Source: Lapidilactobacillus wuchangensis (GTDB taxonomy: Bacteria > Bacillota > Bacilli > Lactobacillales > Lactobacillaceae). From it: DNA of 64,000 nt. The notes under the pieces were generated by a model. The model saw only the letters and a program-made list of their open reading frames with translations, was not told the origin of the DNA and searched no databases. The stretch covers positions 58,698-122,697 of the forward strand of contig NZ_RHOU01000008.1 in the NCBI RefSeq assembly GCF_003946645.1. The letters are read 5' to 3'. Of this stretch, positions 52,476 to 61,799 are shown piece by piece (positions within the stretch are counted from its first letter, which is position 1; every line of letters begins with the position of its first letter). The translations under genes and the position numbers were made by a program.

Positions 52476-52588
52476 CGCCATTCTGTTTCAGCATCCTCAC
52501 AGGTCCTAATGATTTTAATCAGCCAACTTCCATTCCTCAAATACGCTCAGTTTGACTAGACAACATATTGCTAAAAAATCGATTGCTT

Positions 52589-52621
52589 TTCATTGACCCA
52601 CCAGTCAATGAAATCTATAAT
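52589..52621 (+). promoter_or_regulatory. Promoter of the ABC exporter operon with TetR-type operator
   Basis: TTGACC (52593-52598) and a perfect TATAAT (52616-52621) are 17 bp apart. TTCATTGAC (52589-52597) and GTCAATGAA (52604-52612) form an exact 9-bp inverted repeat with a 6-bp gap, overlapping the -35 and the spacer. As the operon ends in a TetR gene, autoregulation through this site is the simplest reading. Confidence 0.72.
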
Positions 52622-52671
52622 GACGGAGTATTTAATTATTGGTCAGGAAATTGATGGTGGAGGAAGCAATT

Positions 52672-53595
52672 ATGGCAGCAACTGAAGTGTTAACAGTTAA
52701 CCATTTACAAAAGAAATTTGGTAAGTTTACCGCTTTGCGGGAAATCAATTTAACGTTGCATGCTGGTGAGGTCCTAGGCTTCATTGGCCCCAATGGTGCT
52801 GGCAAGTCAACGACGATTCGTACGATTCTAGGTATGTTGCGGCCGACTGCGGGGACGGTGCAAGTTTTCGGTCAAGACGCTTGGCGTGATGCCGTCACCA
52901 TTCATCGCCGCTTGGCTTATGTGCCAGGGGATGTTTATTTGTGGCCGAATTTTACTGGTGGTCAGACAATCGACTTGCTGCTGAAAATGAGTGGTCAGCA
53001 ACATAACGCCAAAACGGATGACTTAATTCAGAAATTTGCGCTCGATCCCAGTAAGAAGAATCAAACTTATTCCAAAGGTAATCGGCAAAAAATCGCCTTA
53101 ATTGCGGCGTTATCCAGTGATGTTGAGGTTTATATTTTTGATGAGCCAACTTCTGGATTGGATCCTTTAAACGAAATTGTGTTTCAACAGGAAATTTCTC
53201 GGCTTAAGGCGGCTGGAAAGGCGATTCTGTTATCAAGTCATATTTTGTCAGAAGTGGAAAAGACTTGTGATACGATTGCGATTATTCGCGAAGGTCGCAT
53301 TATTGAGGCCGGTCAACTGACTGAACTGCAACATTTGACGCGAATTAATGTGACAGTAACTACTGATCAAGATTTGACGGCCTTGAGCAAGTTACCTGGG
53401 GTGCATCAATTCCAGCAACACCAGCCGGCGGGTCAATATAATTTTGCCGTCGATTCAGATGCGCTACAAACGGTGTTACAAACATTGGCTGCGCAAAAAT
53501 TAACGTCGATTCAAATTGCGCCACCAACTTTGGAAGATTTGTTTTTACGGTATTATGACCAAGGCAGATCAGCCGAGGTGACCACCCATGCTTAA
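52672..53595 (+). CDS. ABC exporter ATP-binding protein
   Basis: A 307-residue ATPase. Walker A is GPNGAGKST (residues 39-47), the signature is an atypical YSKGNRQKI, Walker B is VYIFDEPTSGLDP, and the H-loop is LSSHILSE. The C-terminal extension of about 80 residues is usual in ABC-2-type drug and bacitracin exporters. ATG 52672 follows GGAGG by 7 bases; upstream in-frame starts lack a site. It overlaps the permease gene by 8 bp. Confidence 0.9.
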   Translation: MAATEVLTVNHLQKKFGKFTALREINLTLHAGEVLGFIGPNGAGKSTTIRTILGMLRPTAGTVQVFGQDAWRDAVTIHRRLAYVPGDVYLWPNFTGGQTIDLLLKMSGQQHNAKTDDLIQKFALDPSKKNQTYSKGNRQKIALIAALSSDVEVYIFDEPTSGLDPLNEIVFQQEISRLKAAGKAILLSSHILSEVEKTCDTIAIIREGRIIEAGQLTELQHLTRINVTVTTDQDLTALSKLPGVHQFQQHQPAGQYNFAVDSDALQTVLQTLAAQKLTSIQIAPPTLEDLFLRYYDQGRSAEVTTHA

Positions 53596-55204
53596 GGAGA
53601 ATTTTGCGCAAACGGGCGCGCTACTTAAAATCAATTTACGGCGTGATTGGGTCAAACTGTTGACTTGGTTCTTGATTCTCGTCGGGCTGTTAGTTGGGTA
53701 CGCTTATAAAATTGGCACCTTGTTTTCTGGAGAAAAGGCAATGGCGACACTTGTAGCGACGTTACGAACGCCAGCCATGATTGCGATTATGGGCTACATT
53801 CCTGATCAACCGGCAATAACTGAAGCGATTATTTATAGTAGTGAAATGGTTGTCTTTATGAGTCTATTTGCAGGATTGGCCAGCTTATTAATCAGTGTTG
53901 GCGCGACTCGCGGTGCTGAAGAGGAAGGCTTGGTCGAATTGTTGCGGGCCAAAGCCGTTGGTCAACAGGCCTTCATTGCTGCCGCTTGGTTGGAAAATTT
54001 ACTGCTGAATGGCTTGTTGTTTTTGACAACTGGTGTGGGCTTGCAATTTGCGGCAATGACTGGAGCTAATGCGGCTGGTAACTGGTTGCTGGCGGCGTTA
54101 ATTGCTGGCAGCGGTTTGGTTTTCGGGAGTATTGGCATTTTAGCAGCGCAATTAACTCGCGAGGGGCGCACGGCCACTAGTTATAGTTTAGCTGCCTTGG
54201 GCTTGGCTTATTTGTTGCGCATGGTCATTGACGTTCGGAATCATCAGTATAATTGGTGGTCGCTTTTAGGTTGGCCAGAACAGGCCGGCGTTTATTATCA
54301 CAATAATTGGTGGCCAGTTGTTTGGCAGTTGCTGGCAATTGTGGTAGTGCTAGTCGCGGCAATGGTTTTAAATGCGCAACGTGATTTAAATGGCGGCTTG
54401 ATTGCTGTTCGTGCTGGCAAAACGACCAGTCGCTTTTTACGTGGGCCACTGACGGCACTTATCAAAACTGATCAGCGCAGTTTTTGGGCCTGGTTAATTG
54501 GCGCCGTGGTCATCGGAATGATGTATGGCTCGATTTTTAATCATATTTCGGCGATTATTGCGGCCAATCCATTGATGCAACAAATTGTTAGTGCTGGCAG
54601 GCAACAACAGGCAGTCACCCAATTGATTTTAAATTTTATGACGTTATTAAGCGTGGTCATGGCTGTGCTTGGCACCATTCGAGGGCAAATGCTGGCCAAT
54701 CACTTATATCTTGATGCACGTCAGGGATATTTAGAACTTTATTTTGCGCGACCTGTTAGCCGCCTGCGCGTTTTTAGTAGTTATCTGGGTTGGGCAATAC
54801 TGAATGCTTGGTTAGTTTTAGCCGCTGGAATTCTGGGATTGTATTTGGGGAGCGCCGCCGTCATGAAACAACCGTTGGCGCTGAAATACTTTATCCGAAT
54901 TTTTAGTGGTTATTTTGGCCCGGTAGCTGTACTGGTGATTTTCTCAGCGCTATTGCTGACTTGGGCGCCACGCTGGCGGCAACTAGGTTTAGTGTATACT
55001 GGTATTGGTTTCGGCATCATGTATTTCCACAGTTTACTGAAATTGCCAACGTGGGTCATGGAGCTGGTACCTTATGGTTGGGTGCGCCAAGTCCCAGTAA
55101 AAACTGTCAGTGGTGCCACAATCCTTAGTATGATTGTTATTAGTCTTGTTGGCTTAGGCCTAGCTTATTGGGGCTACCGCCAGCGGGACCAGAATTTTAA
55201 TTAG
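53588..55204 (+). CDS. ABC-2 type exporter permease (12 membrane segments)
   Basis: A 538-residue membrane protein with two groups of about six hydrophobic segments, divided near residue 270 by a short cytoplasmic loop. Similar proteins are labelled exporters of polyketide antibiotics or multidrug permeases and work with a single ATPase gene. It starts inside the end of the ATPase gene (8-bp overlap) and is followed by a TetR gene after 15 bp. The cargo is unknown; drug or membrane-active compound efflux is inferred from the TetR partner. Confidence 0.85.
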   Translation: MLKENFAQTGALLKINLRRDWVKLLTWFLILVGLLVGYAYKIGTLFSGEKAMATLVATLRTPAMIAIMGYIPDQPAITEAIIYSSEMVVFMSLFAGLASLLISVGATRGAEEEGLVELLRAKAVGQQAFIAAAWLENLLLNGLLFLTTGVGLQFAAMTGANAAGNWLLAALIAGSGLVFGSIGILAAQLTREGRTATSYSLAALGLAYLLRMVIDVRNHQYNWWSLLGWPEQAGVYYHNNWWPVVWQLLAIVVVLVAAMVLNAQRDLNGGLIAVRAGKTTSRFLRGPLTALIKTDQRSFWAWLIGAVVIGMMYGSIFNHISAIIAANPLMQQIVSAGRQQQAVTQLILNFMTLLSVVMAVLGTIRGQMLANHLYLDARQGYLELYFARPVSRLRVFSSYLGWAILNAWLVLAAGILGLYLGSAAVMKQPLALKYFIRIFSGYFGPVAVLVIFSALLLTWAPRWRQLGLVYTGIGFGIMYFHSLLKLPTWVMELVPYGWVRQVPVKTVSGATILSMIVISLVGLGLAYWGYRQRDQNFN

Positions 55205-55219
55205 AAATGAGTTAAGCAC

Positions 55220-55861
55220 ATGACGAAACGTTTGCCAGAAGATCCCCAGAAAAAAGCTCGGATGTTAGCGGCGGCAATCCAGTTATTCGCGGCCCAAGGT
55301 TATGAAGTGACCCATGTTGATCAAATTGCCCAGCAAGCCGCTGTTTCGAAGGGGTTGGTTTTTAAATACTTTGTGAACAAAGAGCAACTTTATTTGGCGG
55401 CACTGACTGCTGCTAATCAACAATTCATGACCGTAATTGATCGGACTGTTTGGCAAGACAGTCCTGATTTAAGCGCGATGGTCATCAATGCCACTCGTTA
55501 CAAAATTCAGTTACAGCTGCAATTTCCTGCGGAGTTCAAGCTATTAATGACCGCTTTTGTCCATCAACAACAATTGCCGGCCAGTAGCCAAGCCTACGTC
55601 CAGAAAATGTTTGTTGCCAATCATGACTTGACCAGCGAATTGATGGCCCCAGTCGTTGCCCGCTTGAAATTCAAGCCCGGCGTAACGGCGGCCGATTTTC
55701 TGGAAGTAATTGGCTACATCACCAATGGCTATGTCCAAAAAATCCAGCAGTATTTAGCCGCCCATCCGGAAATGACGCGCATCGAACAAATGGAACCCTT
55801 GATTCAGGACCTAGCCACAAAATTAAGGTTGGTTGAATCAGGGTTTGTGGTTGGCGGTTAG
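55220..55861 (+). CDS. TetR/AcrR family regulator of the ABC exporter operon
   Basis: A 213-residue regulator. The N-terminal helix-turn-helix (about residues 12-58) reads MLAAAIQLFAAQGYEVTHVD, QIAQQAAVSKGLVFKYFVNK and EQLY, a standard TetR_N pattern. The C-terminal ligand domain is not assignable. It is the third gene of the exporter operon, and an exact inverted repeat in that operon's promoter is the likely operator. It would then repress until a transported compound binds (inference). GTTAAG precedes the start, a weak ribosome site, so coupling to the permease gene is possible. Confidence 0.9.
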   Translation: MTKRLPEDPQKKARMLAAAIQLFAAQGYEVTHVDQIAQQAAVSKGLVFKYFVNKEQLYLAALTAANQQFMTVIDRTVWQDSPDLSAMVINATRYKIQLQLQFPAEFKLLMTAFVHQQQLPASSQAYVQKMFVANHDLTSELMAPVVARLKFKPGVTAADFLEVIGYITNGYVQKIQQYLAAHPEMTRIEQMEPLIQDLATKLRLVESGFVVGG

Positions 55862-55896
55862 CTGATGTGCCAATTGGTCACTCCCTAGTCGAGAAC

Positions 55897-56406
55897 GGCA
55901 GGGGCCCAGCGATTAAGAGGGCGTGGAACATGGTGGGCGTTGATTTGAGCTTATTGCTAGCGCAACAATCTCAAATACAAGCCTTATTCTAGCCGCTAAA
56001 GCGGCAAGAATAATTTCACCATTGACGCCAATCGCTGGGCCCCTGCCTGGATTAAACTAACAAAACTGATCATCACTATTTAGCCAAACCAGATTGTGGT
56101 GATGCCAAATCGGTGTGACAATCTCTAATCAGAAGGAGGTTGTCACACCGTTTTTTGGTTGCTGTTCAACTATTATTACTGATTAAATTGAGTCACTGAA
56201 TCCTGCTATCACTGCCTTAAACACTAACAAAGATGAAGTGAAGTAACTCAACTCCAGACGGAATGGAGGGCGTGGTTGTCAGCCGCCAAATTTGTCTTAC
56301 CGCTTTAGCGGTTAGACAAAGGCTCGTATTGATGACAATTTGAAAAATTGGCATCAATCGATGCCGGCAGCGTTCCACAACCAGCAAGCCCGGAATGCAG
56401 TCAGAC
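55897..56406 (+). repeat. Composite palindromic repeat, copy VII
   Basis: The left module (55897-56047) is bounded by GGCAGGGGCCCAGCGATT and its exact complement; the inner stem is CATGGTG facing CACCATTG where other copies have GCTGTG/CACAGC or GCCATG/CATGGC. Inner hairpins are TTTGAGCTTATTGC/CAACAATCTCAAA and TTATTCTAGCCGC/GCGGCAAGAATAA. The middle hairpin is 56111-56150, CGGTGTGACAA/TTGTCACACCG, then TTTTTT. The right module (56250-56406) uses GTGGTTGT/ACAACCA and TTTGTCTTACCGC/GCGGTTAGACAAA. A further decayed fragment reaches about 56490. It starts 36 bp after the TetR gene. Confidence 0.85.
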
Positions 56407-56598
56407 ACAATTCTGTTTCAAAACTATCATTAGATTTTAATGGTTTTGAACTTTGGTCTTTAATTTGGTTCAAATCAGTGCCGGCTGCGAACTTTTGCTT
56501 GTATTTAGGACCCAAGGCTGATGGCAATTAAGTTGTGTGTGATATAATTAATCGGATGATTAGTAACACTTTGTAACCAAAATCGGGGAGGATTCAGT

Positions 56599-58941
56599 GT
56601 GCTCGAATTAAAAAATATTAAAAAATATTATCAAGTCGGCGATACCACCACGAAAGCATTAGACGGCGTGTCCGTTGCTTTTCGTGAGAAGGAATTCGTG
56701 GCAATTCTTGGTGCCAGTGGTTCTGGTAAAACCACTTTATTGAACGTCATTGGTGGCTTGGATGAGTACGATTCCGGCGATTTGGTGATCAATGGTAAAT
56801 CGACCAAGAAGTTTAAAGCGACAGATTGGGATGCTTACCGGAATAATTCGGTTGGTTTTATTTTCCAGAGTTATAACTTAATTGGTCATCTCGGCATTAT
56901 TGATAACGTTGAGTTAGGGATGACGCTTAGTGGCGTTAGCAATGCGGAGAAGCGGCAGCGAGCTGAGGATGCTTTAACGCGCGTTGGTTTGCGCGAGCAC
57001 ATGCATAAGAAGCCGAACCAGTTGTCTGGCGGTCAAATGCAGCGAGTGGCGATTGCGCGGGCCTTGGCCAATGATCCGGATATTTTACTTTGTGATGAGC
57101 CTACTGGGGCTTTGGATACCGAGACTAGTGTCCAAATCATGGAGCTGATTCAAGAACTTTCTAAAGAAAAATTAGTAATCATGGTCACGCATAATCCTGA
57201 GTTGGCGCATCAGTATGCCAATCGGATCATTGAATTTTCTGATGGCCAAATTCGTGATGATTCACGGCCATATAATGAGTCTGCGCAAAGTGACACGTTC
57301 AAATTAAAGCGGACTAAGATGAGTTTCTGGACAGCTTTGAAATTATCCTTCACGAATATTCGCACTAAAAAAGGTCGGACTTTCTTAACGGCTTTTGCGT
57401 CGAGTATTGGGATTATTAGTATTGGCGTGGTTCTAGCGCTGTCTGGTGGTTTCCAGAAGCAAATCGATGAAACACAATCGAAGACTTTGGCCCAATATCC
57501 AATCACGATTTCGCAACAGGCCACTGATATGCAAGCAGCCTCAGCCGAAAATCCAAATAAAACTAAGAAGCTTGCTAAGGCGGGTACGCAAATCACCGCG
57601 AAAGTTAGTGCCCAAGAAAAAGCGACGCATATTAATAAAATTGACCAAAAGTATTTGAACTACGTCAATGATATTAATCCGGATTTAAGTAACAATATTG
57701 GTTACACGCGCTTAGTCGGCATGAATTTGATCCGCAAAGTTGATGGCAAAGTCCAGCCAGTCACTTTTTCTTCAGCAAAGAGTAATAGTGGTAGTCAATC
57801 TTCAGCGGCAGCCATGGCGGCCACGACTGGCGTGGGCACCTCATCGTTTCCGAAGCAATTAGATAACAGTAAAGAGAATTTCTTGAAGAAGAATTATCGC
57901 TTGTTATCAGGTGCTTATCCTAAAGCAGCGACGGATGTGGTGTTGGTTGTTAAATCAGACAATACGATTAACATTAATGCTTTGAACAACCTTGGTTTTG
58001 ATGTTAAAGATGGCACCAAGCTTGATTTCAGCAAAATCGTTGGCACCAAGATTCAAATGGTCATGAATAATGATTATTACCAACAATTGCCAACAGGCAA
58101 CTTTATTCCCAGCACAGATGTTAGCAGCCTCTACGACAAACCTAATAATTTGACGTTGACGGTTAGTGGGATCATTCGCGCCCGCGGCACTTCTAACATG
58201 GACTTGTTAGCAAGTGGGATTGCTTATAGTGACGACCTTGCGAAAGAAGTCATTCAAAAAAATCAGGATTCTGAAATTGTTAAGGCACAAAAGGCTTCTG
58301 CTGTGAATGTGATGACTAACCAGAAGATGGATAGCACTACGAAGCAAACGTTCTTGAGTACTTTAGGCGGCAGCAGTTTACCATACAGTATTATGATTTA
58401 TCCGAATAATTTTAAGGATAAAGATAAAGTACTGACTTACCTTGATAAGTGGAATAAGGGCAAGAGCCGCGCCGATAAAATTACGTATCTTGACTTAGCC
58501 GGGACCGTCACTAATTTGACTGGTGGTTTAATGGATGCCATTACTTACGTGCTGATTGCGTTTGCGGCGATTTCGTTGATCACAAGTATGATCATGATCG
58601 GTATTTTGACCTATACTTCAGTGCTCGAACGGACCAAGGAAATTGGTGTTTTACGGGCCTTAGGTGCGCGAAGCAAAGATGTTACGCGGGTCTTCGATGC
58701 TGAAACCTTTATCCTCGGGATTTCTTCCGGCTTATTAGGGATTATTATTGCCGAATTATTGACCTTCCCAATTAATAGTTTGCTCTATAATTTAACGGAA
58801 TTGAAGAATGTGGCGATTCTTGATCCAATGCAGGCCTTGATTCTGGTCTTAGTCAGCACGGTCTTGACGATGATTGGTGGTCATATTCCAGCACGAATGG
58901 CTGCCAAAAAAGATGCCGCCATTGCTTTACGAGCTGAATAG
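56599..58941 (+). CDS. MacB-like ABC transporter, ATPase fused to FtsX-type permease
   Basis: A 780-residue protein starting at GTG after GGGGAGG. The ATPase (about residues 1-225) has Walker A GASGSGKTT (38-46), signature LSGGQMQRVAIARA (about 137-150), Walker B LLCDEPTGALD and H-loop VTHNPE. The permease part has one segment near 255-275, a large extracellular domain (about 280-640) and three C-terminal segments (about 655-775) with the FtsX motif ERTKEIGVLRALGARSKDV. Such fusions are thought to act mechanically on envelope substrates or to expel peptides. No two-component system adjoins it. It is monocistronic, followed by repeat copy VIII. Confidence 0.9.
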   Translation: MLELKNIKKYYQVGDTTTKALDGVSVAFREKEFVAILGASGSGKTTLLNVIGGLDEYDSGDLVINGKSTKKFKATDWDAYRNNSVGFIFQSYNLIGHLGIIDNVELGMTLSGVSNAEKRQRAEDALTRVGLREHMHKKPNQLSGGQMQRVAIARALANDPDILLCDEPTGALDTETSVQIMELIQELSKEKLVIMVTHNPELAHQYANRIIEFSDGQIRDDSRPYNESAQSDTFKLKRTKMSFWTALKLSFTNIRTKKGRTFLTAFASSIGIISIGVVLALSGGFQKQIDETQSKTLAQYPITISQQATDMQAASAENPNKTKKLAKAGTQITAKVSAQEKATHINKIDQKYLNYVNDINPDLSNNIGYTRLVGMNLIRKVDGKVQPVTFSSAKSNSGSQSSAAAMAATTGVGTSSFPKQLDNSKENFLKKNYRLLSGAYPKAATDVVLVVKSDNTININALNNLGFDVKDGTKLDFSKIVGTKIQMVMNNDYYQQLPTGNFIPSTDVSSLYDKPNNLTLTVSGIIRARGTSNMDLLASGIAYSDDLAKEVIQKNQDSEIVKAQKASAVNVMTNQKMDSTTKQTFLSTLGGSSLPYSIMIYPNNFKDKDKVLTYLDKWNKGKSRADKITYLDLAGTVTNLTGGLMDAITYVLIAFAAISLITSMIMIGILTYTSVLERTKEIGVLRALGARSKDVTRVFDAETFILGISSGLLGIIIAELLTFPINSLLYNLTELKNVAILDPMQALILVLVSTVLTMIGGHIPARMAAKKDAAIALRAE

Positions 58942-58969
58942 TCTGAAGTAAGACTTCCCCAATTGGGGT

Positions 58970-59482
58970 GGTGGTTGCTGGGCGATTTTTGGGGCGTGGA
59001 ACGCTGTGGCCGTCGATTTGAACCAATTACAAACCAAATTGTTTCAAATACGAGGCTTTGACTAGCTGCTAAAGCAGCAAGACAAATTTCACAGCTGACG
59101 CCAATCGCCCAGCAACTACCTGTATTAACTAACAGAACTGATCGCCACTAATGGGTCAAACCAGATTGTGGTGAGACAAAAGCGGTGTGACAATCTCTAT
59201 TGATAATAGAGTTGTCACATCGCTTTTTTGTTACTGTCCAACTATTACTACTGATTAAATTAAGTTACTGAATCCCACTAACACTGCCTTAATAACTAAC
59301 AACTATGAAGCGCACTAACTTAGATCCGGACGGAATGGAGGGATCTTGGCGTCAGCCGCCAAATTGTTCTAAGTGGCTGTGCCACTTAGAACAATGCTTG
59401 TATTTGAGATTGTTGCGCAGCAATAAGCTCAAATCAATGCCGGCCGCGTTCCACGCCAAGCAGCCCGGAATGCAGTCAGAAC
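58970..59482 (+). repeat. Composite palindromic repeat, copy VIII
   Basis: It is preceded by the palindrome CCCCAATTGGGG (58957-58968). The left module (58970-59120) is bounded by GGTGGTTGCTGGGCGATT facing AATCGCCCAGCAACTACC (one mismatch), with inner stems GCTGTG/CACAGC and TTTGACTAGCTGC/GCAGCAAGACAAA. The middle hairpin is 59181-59223 (AGCGGTGTGACAATCTCTAT/ATAGAGTTGTCACATCGCT, then T run). The right module (59324-59482) has CTTGGCGT/ACGCCAAG and TTGTTCTAAGTGGC/GCCACTTAGAACAA. The last pair differs from copies V and VI by TTCTTAG to TTCTAAG. It starts 29 bp after the MacB-like gene. Confidence 0.85.
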
Positions 59483-59673
59483 CAGTTCTGTCATAATGCC
59501 ATCATCAGGTTTTAACGATTTAGAATTTAGCTATTCAGTTTCAGCACCATGATTTAGAACTTTGCCAATTGTTGGCCAAAAAGTAAAAGTTTTTAAACTG
59601 GAAACCGTTAATTTTCGCGTAGTTGCGGTAAAATGAAATTGAGGGAAACGGTACCAAATACGAGGAGGTTGTT

Positions 59674-60138
59674 ATGATGCTTGATACAGACCCTAAATTA
59701 GCAGTAACAGGTTGGCTAGCAACAGAGGATGCAGAAATGTTGGCTGAAACTGATCGACTGTCATTCTTTTTATATTTATATGAATTATTAGCTAAAAATG
59801 ATGGGATTGCCAGTGATTTCACGGGCTTCACGTTGGAGCCACTTTTGAATCAGCCGCAGATTTTAGGTTATCGGGATGCTTATCGTGCCGATCCTGAAGG
59901 CTTTGAAAAGAAAGTTTTAGCAGCTTATCAGCAGCAAGAATTGCGAGTAAATAAGAGCTTGGCGACGATGGCCTATGTTTTGGTCAAGAATAATCCACTG
60001 GCTTATTTACAAGATTTCGTGCAAGGCTTTGATTTCTGGAAGAATTGGCAGAAGAATCACCGCCCCGATACGAACTTCTTACTGACTACTCATGATCAAG
60101 AACGTATTACGCAATACTTCTTGAAAACCAATAATTAA
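59674..60138 (+). CDS. Hypothetical protein, 154 aa
   Basis: A soluble, acidic 154-residue protein with no signal peptide or membrane segment. It is mainly predicted helical, with aromatic-rich stretches such as RLSFFLYLYELLAKNDG and FVQGFDFWKNWQKNH. GAGGAGG lies 8 bases before tandem ATG codons (59674 and 59677), so it is almost certainly translated. I do not recognise a family. It is a single gene with its own terminator. Neighbours give no hint. Confidence 0.75.
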   Translation: MMLDTDPKLAVTGWLATEDAEMLAETDRLSFFLYLYELLAKNDGIASDFTGFTLEPLLNQPQILGYRDAYRADPEGFEKKVLAAYQQQELRVNKSLATMAYVLVKNNPLAYLQDFVQGFDFWKNWQKNHRPDTNFLLTTHDQERITQYFLKTNN

Positions 60139-60150
60139 ACAGCTTGACTC

Positions 60151-60189
60151 ACTCACGTTGACAGATTTTAGTGTTGGCGTGAGTTTTTT
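60151..60189 (+). terminator. Terminator after the 154-aa hypothetical gene
   Basis: ACTCACG (60151-60157) pairs with CGTGAGT (60178-60184) around a 20-base loop, followed by TTTTT. Confidence 0.7.
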
Positions 60190-60302
60190 GATAGGTTACC
60201 GAAAGATTAGTTTTCTGATAATTCTACTTAATCCAGTTGTTTAAACCAGGTAGCGGGGCGATAATAGAAGTTAGTAAGTATGAGTATGCTAGGGGGAGCG
60301 TC

Positions 60303-61637
60303 ATGCTGGAGAAGAAGAAAATCAACTGGTTGTTACTATTATTGGTTGGCCTAAGCTGCTGGCTCTGGCTGGGGCCGCAATCAGTTCAGGCCGCAACGCA
60401 AACGGCTTGGGTCAATGATCAAGCGCAGGTGTTGTCACAACGGACTGCTGATGAAATTGATCAAATCAATCAGGAAACTTTTGCTCAAGTTAAAGGTCAT
60501 CCACAACTGGCGGTTATCACCGTTGATCATTTACCGGACAATCAAGATATCGATGATTACGGTGTCGCCATGTTCGAGAAATATCAGGTTGGTCGCCGTG
60601 ACTGGGATAATGGCCTGTTATTGACTGTCGCAATTGCGGATCATCAATATCGGCTCACGGTCGGCTATGGCTTAGAGGCAGTGATTCCTGATGGTAGTAA
60701 AAGCCAAATTGTCACCACTAAAATTAAAAACGAATTGAAAAATGAGCGTTATGACGCCGCTATTCGACAAATGTCAGAGAAAATCAGTCGCCGGGTTGTG
60801 ACTCAAGAAGCTGCCATTCGGACACCTAATGCCATTAAAGAAAAACGTCAACGTGATCAACGAATTAAAATCGGCGTAATCATTGGCGCAATTTTATTAG
60901 CAGGGTTAGTGGTAGTGGGCATCATTGCTTATTATCGGCAAAAGCGCCGCTGGCAAGCTTTTGCGCTGAGCACCTTGCGAGATGAACAATTTCTACAACG
61001 CCATCCGTTAGTGCGGTTCATGCCTTGGCCGGACCAAATAAATATGGTCAAGACGACCTCGCTACCGTCAAAATTAACGGACGTGCAATTGTTGCGACTA
61101 GTGTTTATTCCTTATTTACGCGAACATGTCAGTGACATCCTGGCTAGTAATCCCGTGGCCTTGGAATACCCAGCCGCAGATTACCAGTTAGCAATTAAGG
61201 CGGTCTCTGATCGACCGTTATATTCGGCGAAGACCTTGACTAAAATAGTCGCTTTACTAAATCCTAAAATTCGGCAAATTAAGCCAATGATGCTCCGTTA
61301 TCAACAGGCCTTTGAAGTTTATAGTCAGCAAAATAATTTATCTGCCCAACGGCGCCAACAACTATGGCCAATTTTTACAGCTAATGTTGATTATTTCGAA
61401 ACGGTGACTGTTGATGAGGCGTTAGCACTGTTCGCCAACATGGACCGTTATGTCGATCGTAACGGCAAACTACAACGTCCTAAAAATAAAGCTGATTTAA
61501 TGTTGCTGCCAGTTTGGTGGACGACGTATAATGATACGACTTTCAACAGTGGTTCTGGTTCTAATGGCAGTAACAGCTTTGGTAGTGGTTTTGGCGGCGG
61601 GAGTACCGGCGGTGGTGGCTTCAGTGGCGGCTGGTAA
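60303..61637 (+). CDS. TPM-domain (YgcG-type) membrane protein with Gly-rich tail
   Basis: A 444-residue protein. Signal peptide (MLEKKKINWLLLLLVGLSCW, cleavage near VQA-A) leads to a TPM_phosphatase domain (about residues 35-165; VNDQAQVLS, NGLLLTVAIAD, TVGYGLEAVIPD), a membrane helix (about 185-210), a cytoplasmic region of about 190 residues and a C-terminal tail rich in Gly and Ser ending GGGGFSGGW. This layout is that of YgcG-like proteins. Function is unknown; some TPM proteins have phosphatase or membrane repair roles. ATG 60303 follows GGGGGAG; upstream in-frame starts lack signal peptide and site. Confidence 0.85.
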   Translation: MLEKKKINWLLLLLVGLSCWLWLGPQSVQAATQTAWVNDQAQVLSQRTADEIDQINQETFAQVKGHPQLAVITVDHLPDNQDIDDYGVAMFEKYQVGRRDWDNGLLLTVAIADHQYRLTVGYGLEAVIPDGSKSQIVTTKIKNELKNERYDAAIRQMSEKISRRVVTQEAAIRTPNAIKEKRQRDQRIKIGVIIGAILLAGLVVVGIIAYYRQKRRWQAFALSTLRDEQFLQRHPLVRFMPWPDQINMVKTTSLPSKLTDVQLLRLVFIPYLREHVSDILASNPVALEYPAADYQLAIKAVSDRPLYSAKTLTKIVALLNPKIRQIKPMMLRYQQAFEVYSQQNNLSAQRRQQLWPIFTANVDYFETVTVDEALALFANMDRYVDRNGKLQRPKNKADLMLLPVWWTTYNDTTFNSGSGSNGSNSFGSGFGGGSTGGGGFSGGW

Positions 61638-61799
61638 TTGCATAAACGACCTACTTCCAGTAAGCCTAAACAGATGTCGTGACAACAAATGAATATTTTT
61701 GTAAATTACAAGTGATACTGAGCAGCAGTCTGCCGTTCAGCGACGCTTGTTTTTTTGTTGGCAAGATATTGGGGGATTAACCAAATTGGGAGGTTGTTT

